Origin: Amphiura filiformis
Lineage: Eukaryota > Echinodermata > Ophiuroidea > Amphilepidida > Amphiuridae
Reading direction: 5' to 3'
Length of the DNA stretch: 64,000 bases
Assembly: GCF_039555335.1 (NCBI RefSeq)
Contig: NC_092628.1
Coordinates: forward strand, 30,909,409 to 30,973,408
Shown here: in pieces, positions 23,826 through 32,252 of the stretch
Position numbering within the stretch: position 1 is the stretch's first letter
How the letters are laid out: every line of letters starts with the position of its first letter
Program-made: the position numbers and the translations under genes
Notes under the pieces: model-generated
What the model was told of the DNA's origin: nothing
Seen by the model: only the letters and a program-made list of their open reading frames with translations
The model's database searches: none

Positions 23826-24800
23826 ATGGGCTGCTGCTTCTCAAGTCCAGTTGATGATGACAAGGAAGAAGTCATTCGTGTCAGGGCTCACTCTAGAATT
23901 CCACCAATAAAAAAGACAGACAGTTACGGAACGTTATCAAACGACGACTCTGATTCGCTAGAAATTAAACAAGGAAAAGAAGAGCAAAATCAAGTGGAAT
24001 TAGAAAAGGCAAAACCAAAACCAGTGTCATCTTCAAAAAAGGTATTTGGAAAATTGACCGGTGGCAAATCCCCGAAGTCGCGCATTGAGGAGCCGTCGAA
24101 TCCATTTGAAAGTGGCAAGAAATCTAAGCTAAAACGAGGATATGCTACCCGCGAAGGGTACAAGAATAAACCTTCCACTAAATATGCGCAAGATTCGACC
24201 GTACACAATAAAATAAAAGCAGGTCATTCATACGGAACTTTATCAAACGACGAAGACAATTCACAAGAACTTAATCGAGTGAAAGGAGAGAACAATTTGC
24301 AGGAATGCACAAACCCAAAACCAGTGCCTTCTTTGCAAAAGGTGTTCAAAAAAGATGGTGACCAAAGTAAGCCAGCTGCAAAATATGGACAAACCTCTCC
24401 AGGGTTGCATAGGATGAAGATAGTCCAATCAGAAAACTCGTCTCCTAATTTAAATGAGCCAAGCTCAGATTCGAGAAACAATATTTTGGACAAGCCATCA
24501 GAGCCGATTGAAATAACGACAAATGGAATCGAGAAGAAGAGGAATGGAGTGACTGCGTTTGAACCAGGGAGCCAGTCTTCAAATTCGTCCATTTGTGTGA
24601 CACCTAAAAGCCAAGATGATGTTAATTCACCACCATTTTCAATTTCTGATGATTCGGGAACCATAGGAATGAGTGGACAAAAAGAAAATATCAAACTATC
24701 TGATACAAAAGCGGCAAAAGCTAAGAAAAAGAATACTCCAAAGAAAATAGCATCCAAAATTGGGAAATACCTGCCAGGGAAGAAAAACAAGTCCAAGTAG
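23826..24800 (+). CDS. unrecognised MGCC protein, probable dual-lipidated membrane-attached protein, 324 aa
   Basis: I do not recognise a named family. The start is ATG at 23826, because the peptide then begins MGCCFSS. That is a classical N-myristoylation site (Gly2) followed by cysteines suited to palmitoylation, so the product should sit on the inner face of a membrane. An upstream in-frame GTG is not needed. The rest is hydrophilic, rich in Lys, Ser, Asn and Pro, with no membrane segment, and probably disordered. It contains an internal repeat: SYGTLSND at about residues 34-41 and again at about 137-144, each followed some 30 residues later by a PKPV...KKVF or LQKVF phrase. The C-terminus is strongly basic (KKIASKIGKYLPGKKNKSK), which could add electrostatic membrane binding. 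The coding region is in one exon with acceptor ttttatacag (AG 23803-23804). It looks intact, unlike the paralog at 30479. Confidence 0.8.
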   Translation: MGCCFSSPVDDDKEEVIRVRAHSRIPPIKKTDSYGTLSNDDSDSLEIKQGKEEQNQVELEKAKPKPVSSSKKVFGKLTGGKSPKSRIEEPSNPFESGKKSKLKRGYATREGYKNKPSTKYAQDSTVHNKIKAGHSYGTLSNDEDNSQELNRVKGENNLQECTNPKPVPSLQKVFKKDGDQSKPAAKYGQTSPGLHRMKIVQSENSSPNLNEPSSDSRNNILDKPSEPIEITTNGIEKKRNGVTAFEPGSQSSNSSICVTPKSQDDVNSPPFSISDDSGTIGMSGQKENIKLSDTKAAKAKKKNTPKKIASKIGKYLPGKKNKSK

Positions 24801-24892
24801 AAAAACTAGTTTAGATCTATGAATCTTTTGTCTGAAATAGACTTAACAGGTACTTATTATTCTGGTTTTTACATGTAGTTATACTGCATTAG

Positions 24893-25305
24893 TCTAATTT
24901 AAATGAGCCAAGCTCAGATTCGAGAAACAATATTTTGGACAAGCCATCAGAGCCTATTGAAATAACAACAAATGGAATCGAGAAGAAGAGGAATGGAGTG
25001 ACTCCCTTTGAGTCAGGGAGCCAGTCTTCAAATTCATCTATTTGTGTGACACCTAAAAGCCAAGATGATGTTAATTCATCGCCATTTTCAATTTCTGATA
25101 ATATCAAACTATCTGATACAAAAGCGGGAAAAGCTAAGAAAAGGAATACTCCAAAGAAAATAGCATCCAAAATTGGGAAATACCTGCCAGGGAAGAAAAA
25201 CAAGTCCAAGTAGAAAAACTAGTTTAGATTTATGAATCTTTTGTCTGAAATAGACTTAACAGGTACTTATTATTCTGGCTTTTACATGTAGTTATACTGC
25301 ATTTA
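24893..25305 (+). repeat. tandem duplication of the MGCC gene's 3' end, reading frame retained
   Basis: Duplicates about 24445-24892 head to tail, including the stop codon and about 90 bp of 3' untranslated sequence (ctgaaatagacttaacaggt). The copy keeps an open frame over the C-terminal 100 or so codons, ending in the same basic tail with stop at 25211-25213. One 36-bp deletion is exactly in frame and removes the residues DSGTIGMSGQKE. It has no start codon in the right place. The junction ctgcattag|tct puts an AG exactly before the first in-frame codon, so it could serve as an alternative last exon. Alternatively it is a recent dead duplicate. Confidence 0.8.
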
Positions 25306-25453
25306 GTCTGACGAAAAAACAATTGTTTATACCTTTTTGTTTCTGAAATAGCGTAATTATTTTAGCTTACCCTTCTCGGTCCGGAAGTATTTTAAAGCAA
25401 ATTTTAAATGACATATCAAACACTTGCTGCAGTTACCACAAAATCACGTTTTA

Positions 25454-26409
25454 CCCAGCAAACACAAACGTTTTACAGAAAACGTTTAAATGTCGGCTTA
25501 TGGTAAGAAATGTTTTAATAATATTCAGAATATATTTTTGAATATTTGTTGCAAAACATTTTAACATAATGTAATTAAGGGGTGGGGTATGAACGTTTGG
25601 ACAGTATTTATTGTGGGACATTAAGAGCACATCAGACATATCGAATTGCATTCTGAATACGAAGAATGTCCTTCTGATATCAAATAATTTTGATTTTTGA
25701 AATTCGCAACGTAATACACATTTTATGGCAAATGATTAAAAATTTTTATTTTTGATATTTAACAGTACTCGAATTAAACTTTATAAATCTGATGATTTAT
25801 ACTTAAAGTGTATGTAAGTGGGATGAAAAGCCGACGATCAATTGAAAATTTTGACCGTTCGTATTGAAGATATGGATTTTTTGGGAAAAAATCCATATCT
25901 TCAATATGAAAGGTCAAAATTTTCAATTGATCGTCGGCTTTTCCTCCCAGCTACATACACTTTAAGAGTATGTCATTAGATAAAATTTACTTCGAGGACT
26001 GTTATATATCAAAAATGTGAAAAATATCAAATTTCAATAATTTGTCATAAAATTTGTATTATATCGTGAATTTCAAAAATGAAAATTATTTGATATCAGA
26101 AAGATATTCTTCGTATTCAGAATGCAATTCGATATGTCTGATGTGCTCTCATGTCCCACAAAAAATACTGTCGAAACGCTCAAAACCCTCATTCCAGACC
26201 CCTTAAGAGTTGACAATATTTTGTAGAAATGTTAGCCAAAATATATTTTGCAATAATATTTTGACAACATTTTGAAATGTTGTTGTAGTGGTTTTTGTTC
26301 TTAGGTGTTTTCATGACCATGATGACCGTTAGGCCTATACATAATCCGACATTTAAATGTTCTTTCAACTTTTTAACCCAAACCATAACGCACTTTTTGT
26401 GTTTGCTGG
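25454..26409. mobile_element. foldback element (cccagcaaac family), copy 1, carrying a nested palindrome
   Basis: Ends are cccagcaaacacaaac (25454) and gtgtttgctgg (26399-26409). Inner arms share aaaacgtttaaatgtcgg against ccgacatttaaatgttc. Removing the TTAA-flanked element 25579-26202 restores a foldback of about 330 bp. Relatives are at 28464-29013 and 51306-54470. Confidence 0.85.
25579..26202. mobile_element. 624-bp near-complete palindrome with TTAA target duplication
   Basis: The whole element is a hairpin. Outer arms (gtgggacattaagagcacat, cagacatatcgaattgcatt) pair with caattcgatatgtctgatg and gctctcatgtcccac. The inner arms (gaaaagccgacgatcaattg) pair with caattgatcgtcggctttt, leaving a tiny loop around gggaaaaaatcc near 25880. 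TTAA flanks both ends (25575-25578, 26203-26206), the target site of piggyBac and Kolobok type transposases. It is inserted inside another element. There is no coding capacity. Confidence 0.9.
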
Positions 26410-26763
26410 TGGATACGTCATTGAGAATGTAAGAGCATCTATATTTTATAGTCATGTGCCCTGTTGAGATCTCCAACTTAATTTCATACCTTGAATTAAG
26501 TCTGGCGTCTTACGTGCATTTTGTCGTGTTCGAAACAGTTCGACTTCCAGCACGACTATACATAACAATAGAGGGTGGTCAGTAGTGTTCTGAGTGTTAT
26601 GGGTTCTATTAAGGAGATCACAATTCTTGATATAAGGGGTGTCATTTCTGCCGCTATATTTGATAGATTTTTGATTGGCCATTTCCACGGTCCAATAAAT
26701 CATTTGCTTTACCAACCAACCATTTTTTTTTCGTAGTGAATATAAGATGGCGCATTTTGTCAC
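26410..26763. other. non-coding stretch, nothing recognised
   Basis: No supported exon. It includes a CCAAT-like ggtccaataaatc at about 26690. Confidence 0.35.
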
Positions 26764-27720
26764 AAACTTCTGTCTCAGTATGAGTAGACATGTGTTCCAG
26801 AGAAAGTTGCAGCGAAAGAAGAAGATGTCGTCAAGTTCTCAGGTGTTGATCTCAGGCTCGAAATATCATCTCAGGTGCAAGGTCCAGAAGGACTGGCACC
26901 GATTTTAGGTCCAAAGCAGGGGTCGGAAGACCAGGCACCGTTGAATGTTTCTCTTACTGGGTCTGGGCCATCAGGGTCAACCCAGGACTCTCAGATAATT
27001 ATCTCGGGTCAAAGAGAGCGATCCGATGTCTCCTTCTGATCAGGAATTTACTAAGCACACCGGTACTTGTATGTTTGAGTTAATCAAGATGGTGGAAGAC
27101 AAATTAATTTGTTTGGCTATACTTGAAGAGTAACTGACAAAGTTGACAAAAATGATTAACGGTCAAAGTGAAATTCCGGAAGTGCTACGCGTGGTAAGAA
27201 ATTTAGCTCACCAGCCTAGTCCCAGGATGTAACTTTTCAGTTATGACGAGAGCTGCGGTTGAAACTATTTAGAATTTGTCAACTATGGAATTGTTCAAAG
27301 AAGACATGAGAAAGCAAATCATTCCGAGTTTTGAAAATGAAACTGATGAGGTTGTGACTGCAGCTAGACGCAAGCTAGAGGCAGGAAGTCCGATTCATGA
27401 GTTCATGAGAGAAAAAAGATTGTCGAGCAAGAAGAGAAGGGGCTAACAGCAGCCAGGTGAACAGCCAGCTAAGAGAAGCAAGATAGTGCACCAATAGAAC
27501 CAGCACCCACTTTACCCTTAATGGAGTAGGGGTCCGCTTCGATATCCCCAGTTTTTTGGGATATCAGAATCAGTTCCCTGTGCATCCAAGTGAAGGCTGG
27601 AACGGTAGGCGGAGTCGCAGCAGGGGCCGCGGTCAAGAATATTAGCTCTGCGGAAAACAAAACAGCTTTCCAGAGCCACCATATAATTTAAAAAGAGCTC
27701 GAATAGAAACAAGCTATTCT
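26764..27720 (+). pseudogene. decayed retroelement gag-like region (possibly DIRS-type)
   Basis: Plus-strand reading in shifting frames gives charged, gag-like stretches. One is an open run after 27280 with FKEDMRKQIIPSF and TAARRKLEAGSPIHEFMREK; a later basic segment reads RRSRSRGRGQEY. Stops interrupt every 30-80 codons, so the region is dead. The pattern recalls the first reading frame of DIRS-like tyrosine-recombinase retrotransposons, but no diagnostic domain is visible. An ordinary gag relic or a host pseudogene is possible. Confidence 0.35.
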
Positions 27721-28463
27721 TTTCAGAGCCATTGAGTCTGTTGTGTTTTACTATTGCATTGGGGCTTTAGCGTTTCACCTTTTTTCTTGTCATGCAAGGC
27801 CTTTAATAAATTGGAACTCCATTGGGAGCAAGTCATCACTATTGAAGTCTCCGGCCTCAACCCTGCCGGGCTTACGGCCATGATGTTTTTAGAGTCCTGG
27901 CGGGATGGGAAACCCATGCGTACTTTTAACATGCGCTGAATCTCCCACACAGGGAGTGTGAATTTCAAATGAGGTTACCTGCATGGGTGATTCCGTTTGA
28001 GATCTATACCCCTGTGCGGTAGATTAAGAAAATGTCTTCCATTATAGGAGCTCATAGGAAGTGTATGGATTTCAACTGGAATAGTCCATTGGAAGTTACA
28101 ATAGATTACAAAACAGAACCTGATGTATTGTTATACAATACGAAAAACTTTAAAATCATAGTGTATTTGTCCCTAAAACTTGAAAAGGCCCAACATCCTT
28201 CTCCCTACTAGTAAATGCAACGAAATTGTATACGGTTCTTCTAATGCGTACTTGTACTAACCAAACCAAAACAAAATCAAATGTATGAATCAGTCCAATG
28301 TTATCATATTATTGTGTTTTGATGAATCCAAGTGTTTGAAAATATTGAATCCAAAACATAATAATGATAAAATTGGATGCTTCAATATTTTAAAACTCAA
28401 AGCTTGACCAATAGGCTCAATCGATCCAGTTTTATATTAAACTTGTCGGAAAATAATTACTGA
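27721..28463. other. unannotated, probably continuation of the decayed element
   Basis: 27754-27939 is open on the plus strand (peptide includes LNPAGLTAMMFLESW) and may belong to the same decayed element. The rest (27970-28463) shows nothing I can support. Confidence 0.3.
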
Positions 28464-29013
28464 CCCAGCAAACACAAAGTTTTACAGAAAAGGTTTAAAT
28501 GTCCGGTTATATAAACATGGTAAAGGGTATAAAAACGTATTTCATTCATAAGTAACAGAATGATATTCAACTGTTGGCAAAATATTTTGCAAAAATGTTT
28601 GCCTAAGATCATGAAGATATTCTACAATAACGTTTTAAAAACGTATTCACAATATTTATATAATCCGACATAAGGCGACATTAAAAGACCCATTCAGTGA
28701 TCTCAGCGAAAGTGTAAAAAAATTTAAATTGTTCAAAAAGCCCCATTCATATACATGTAGCTAATTTAGATACTGTCAGTATCTACAATACAGATCCATA
28801 TAGATTTCTTATTTTTGTCTTAAATGCACGGCTTTCGGCTGAACCACTAACAGACTATGTTAACACATTTATGACTATTACAAAGGTACCAAAATCTGAA
28901 TTTTGATGATTCTTACGATCGTCCGGATCTGCAAATCACTGAATGGACCTTTAAATGTTATTAAAACGTTTTGAATAAACATTTTTAACACGCAAATGTT
29001 TGTGTTTGCTGGG
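28464..29013. mobile_element. foldback element (cccagcaaac family), copy 2, with nested MITE
   Basis: Ends are cccagcaaacacaaag (28464) and tttgtgtttgctggg. Inner arm phrase aaaggtttaaatgtccgg; the centre includes aatattttgcaaaaatg. It is interrupted at 28685-28950 by a TTAA-flanked MITE. Confidence 0.85.
28685..28950. mobile_element. 266-bp MITE with TTAA target duplication (cattcagtgat family)
   Basis: Left end aagacccattcagtgatc and right end aatcactgaatggacct are inverted, flanked by TTAA at 28681-28684 and 28951-28954. The interior shares tcatatacatgtagctaat and ccaaaatctgaattttgatg in inverse order with the copy at 38568-38871. Inserted within copy 2 of the cccagcaaac family. Confidence 0.85.
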
Positions 29014-29284
29014 GAGTGTGTATACATCTGTACATGTAGAATAGATCTATTTAAATTTCTTTTAATCTCTAAATCAAGAAATGTTTATAAAACGAATACA
29101 TTATTTGAATACGAGCAATGCATTGTGGGTGGGATACAAGGTGTCAGACAACCTACATGTACTACTCTACAAGGAAGTGTTTCACACTCAGGCAGTTTAC
29201 TGGGACTGGTGACGTCCATAAAAAAGCATGCTTTATATTATGAATATATTGAAAGTAGTTGAGGATATGACTTGGTATTTATTC

Positions 29285-29387
29285 TTGGTTGCACGTGGTT
29301 TCCGATTTTAGAGCAGAGGCGACATATTGTACATGTAAACAGTTACAATCAAGTAGACACGGAAAAGGATAAAACGTTCAAAAGTAG
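29285..29387 (+). pseudogene. putative 5' exon of the MGCC paralog
   Basis: Similar to 22365-22449 (catgtaaacagttacaat against gatgtaaacagctgtaac) and likewise ends at a gtatgtg donor (GT 29388). The facing acceptor is ttattctag at about 30441-30449. Its presence shows that the duplication covered promoter, first exon and intron, and was not a retrocopy. Confidence 0.4.
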
Positions 29388-29469
29388 GTATGTGTTTTCC
29401 TTTCTTAATATATATAAATATTTAAAAGTAAATTAGAAGAAAAAAACACCCACCATGATCGTGGTAGGA

Positions 29470-29507
29470 GGACGATGTTCGTCGTTCTCGTCATCCTACC
29501 AGAAAAA
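29470..29507. repeat. hairpin ggtaggaggacga/tcgtcatcctacc
   Basis: Inverted repeat of 13 bp with one mismatch and a loop of about 12 nt. Function unknown. It lies inside the paralog's presumed intron. Confidence 0.6.
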
Positions 29508-29837
29508 GTACTATGTTAAGTATTAACGGATGCAATGGATTATCAATCAGTTTATATTTTGAAAACACTTTGCTATGCGTTGTAGGAAGTACTTAAAGGC
29601 CCAATTGGGAAACATCATTTCCCAAGCAAAGATCAGACAGCAGGCCAGACCATGGCCAGACGGTAACGTACATGACAAGGTTTAGTTTACCGTGAAGGCT
29701 ATTGATAGTCTTGCATGGGCTAACTTTCCCCTGGACCATCCAATGTGCCATGAATTAGCATGATTAGTAGGACTACAACTGGTATCAGTTTATCCTTACA
29801 TTTTCACATCCGAAAGACATCAATATCAGGGCTGTCA

Positions 29838-30100
29838 ACTCTCACGCATTGGCTGTGAGTCTCACGCATTGGGTCACTTTCTCACGGTCTCACGCCAATG
29901 TAGTATAATCTCACTCCTAGGTATTAAATCTCACGCAAAATGCTGGAAAATTAGTAAAATCTCACGCATCGTCAAAATAATATGTTGTCCCTACCCCCCC
30001 CCCACGCTTTTCAGATTCTCGAACGCCATGGCTCAAATAATCATGGGTCAAAACGAACATTGTAGTCGACAAATCCCGGTACGGCTCTGTCTCACGCCAA
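29838..30100. repeat. irregular repeats of tctcacgc
   Basis: The octamer tctcacgc or ctcacgc recurs at about 29840, 29861, 29890, 29931, 29959 and 30089, twice followed by attgg. Spacing is 20-40 bp in the first part. No dyad symmetry. It could be a degenerate minisatellite or a decayed gene segment encoding SHA-type repeats in one frame. Confidence 0.55.
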
Positions 30101-30478
30101 GCAATTCCAAAAAAGATGACAGGCCACCTTCAAATCTGCTGTTAGTGACCATGCGCTCTAGCCATATGTCCTGTTCTATCTTATTTCTTTATCTGTTTTT
30201 AAATTTTCATCTACAGTTATTGGTTCCAATCTCCATTTTCTGCCTGTCCCTTTTATTTTTGTGTTTGGTGTATTTAGGCTACACCTTTAATTTAGTGCTC
30301 AGGCACTAGTGGGTTTATATCGCCTGGTCTGGCCAAATTGTCATAAATAAATAAATATGGCTTAGGGAATGATCGCACCATAAGCTATATTGGCCTATCT
30401 ATTTGACAATCAACAGTTTTATTGCTTATTATTGCATTATTTATTCTAGGCATACTGGCACCGTGTGATGCTTTTAAC

Positions 30479-31540
30479 ATGGGCTGCTGCTGTTCAAAAA
30501 TTCTACCAAGAAAAACGAGAGACACTTACGAACCGCTATCAAACAACAACTCTGATTTGCTAGCAATTGAAAAGGACAAAAGCAATCGAACATGGAAAAG
30601 ACAAAACCAAAACCAGTGTTATTATCTCCCTATATACACGTAAGCCTATGTGGAATATTCTCCGGCAGATCTCCGGGAGCACATGTGCAATATGGTAGGT
30701 CACACCGGCGCCTGTCTGACACCCTTTGATTACATACAACTTGGTGCATCATACGGAATAAAGCATTACAATTTTTGTAACCTATAGATGATCTCCGTAA
30801 TAGTCCCAAAAGAGCCTCCAAATCCATTTGAAAGTGGCAAGAAATCTAAGCTAAAACGAGGATATGCTACCCGAGAAGGGTACAAGAATAAACCTTCCAC
30901 TAAATATGCGCAAGATTCGTCCATACGCATAGTTCAAAACTACGCATAGTTATCAAACGATATTGGCAATTCGCAAGACCTTATGCAAGAGAAAAATGAT
31001 AACAATTTGAAGCCACAAAACCGAAACCAGTGTCTTCTTTGCAAATGGTATTGAAGAAGCTTTAAGAAAGGAGATGACCAAAGCAAATCTTCCAAAAGCA
31101 TACATTCAGCTTTCCAATGCTTCAATAGAATCAAGATCAGCTAATAAAAGTTTTTTGTCAAGACCAAGAAAAACGTACGTTTTTTCTGCTGACAGTTTCG
31201 CCAGAAATCTTCTGGCTTTCTCAAAGCGATTGATGTTGTCATTGATCCATCTGCTTGGAGCGGGATCCCGGTCGGATGTTATTGTTGTACCGGAAGTACT
31301 CCTGTCTCCAACGTTGGTCTTGAGCAGAGGATCAAAGATGTGGCTTAGAAATAATGTCTCCTCGTCTCTGTTCATGGTGTTGTCTCCTCTCTTGCGAATT
31401 CATACTGATTCCTTGACCCATCTTGCCCTGCGGTTTTCTTCCCTATCAAGGATTGATGTCGATGAGCTGCCCCAGTCTATTAAATGGTCAAGATCAGAAT
31501 CAAGATCGATCAGAAAACCTAGTCTCCTAATATAAATGTG
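30479..31540 (+). pseudogene. broken paralog of the MGCC gene
   Basis: Begins ATGGGCTGCTGCTG (peptide MGCCCSK), with recognisable equivalents of the first 40 codons of the intact gene (YEPLSNNNSDLLAIEK against YGTLSNDDSDSLEIK). A frameshift occurs near 30595, before a PKPV-equivalent. There is then 165 bp of unrelated sequence (about 30642-30806), a well-matched block (30808-30925: PFESGKKSKLKRGYATREGY and on), more frameshifts, and a retroelement insertion (about 31100-31500). A last remnant follows (tctcctaatataaatg). It cannot make the full protein. A short MGCC peptide of about 55 residues could still be made from the first block. Confidence 0.8.
31106..31500 (-). mobile_element. Penelope-like element fragment (C-terminal endonuclease region)
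   Basis: The minus strand encodes, with one internal stop, DHLIDW...RARWVKES.IRKRG and then MNRDEETLFLSHIFDPLL. This resembles the HxIDWE...R..KEAI.IRK...NRD..L...Y/W..LL C-terminal signature of Penelope-like GIY-YIG endonucleases. No reverse transcriptase portion is present. It interrupts the MGCC paralog in the antisense orientation. Family assignment is by motif memory. Confidence 0.55.
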
Positions 31541-31607
31541 TCAAACGTAACTCTCTAGCTAGCCTACTTGTGAATATTCTGAATCAACTAGGTAGTTGAA
31601 TTACAGT

Positions 31608-31768
31608 AAATATTTAGACTGCTCATTTGGACTTGCGTCTCATAGAGATGGTGCGCTTATACCGAGAATCTATGTCACGGGTCAGCCTGATGCGTCATGG
31701 GAGTCGGACGTGATTGTGTAGCCATCATAAATAGTTAAGTCAAGATGAACAGTTTAAATATTTAATTT
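31608..31768. mobile_element. small foldback related to 2640-3196
   Basis: The left end aaatatttagactgctcatt then ggact is roughly the inverse of the right end aagatgaacagtttaaatat. Internal gtcagcctgatgcgtcatgg resembles the arm of the 2640 element. Confidence 0.6.
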
Positions 31769-32043
31769 AAAGTAGTAATATTTGTTTCAAAATATTGGAT
31801 ACTATTGAAATATCGAACAATGAAATCGACAAGCAGATAAGTAATGAAGTGACTGCCGGGGTGGGACTCTGTATACAAGGGGGTATCATCCGTGAACATG
31901 GACTTTCAAAAAGCATCCTAAACGAGTATGTTTGTCAGCTTAAAAAAGCGCCCTAATCAAGTATAATAATCAAACTTTTCTACTCAAAACAAGTAATCAT
32001 TTTTACGCCCCTAAACCATGTAAACAAATAATCATTTGAAAAG

Positions 32044-32187
32044 TCCCTGTGTTGTTGTTTGGTTTATGGAATGACGTGGGGCCGTAGTGGTCAGCGACAA
32101 CCTGTAAAGTGTACTGAGGCTTGTGGATCAACGTCCAGGCGTTGGGCATGTGCGTATCGGACTATAAATCACTGCGCTTTTAAAACT
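32044..32187 (+). mobile_element. SINE body, third copy, 5'-truncated
   Basis: Plus-strand match to the 3' half of the SINE: ggtttatggaatgacgtggg, ccgtagtggtcagcgacaac, cctgtaaagtgtactgaggc and a tataaatcactgcgctttta end. It lacks the tRNA head and first half. Confidence 0.85.
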
Positions 32188-32252
32188 TTTAAATAGCTTT
32201 TGTCCTCCGAATCGATATAGGCAGTTTTTAATACCTTACTCGCGTAAGGCTA

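Noticed and set aside
24224-24796. 190-codon open frame antisense to the MGCC gene
   Set aside because: A shadow frame caused by the lysine/serine-rich composition of the sense protein; the sense frame has the lipidation start and a paralog, the antisense has neither.
25454-26409. CRISPR-like or direct-repeat array
   Set aside because: Repeats are inverted and nested, with TTAA duplications; they are transposons in a eukaryotic genome.
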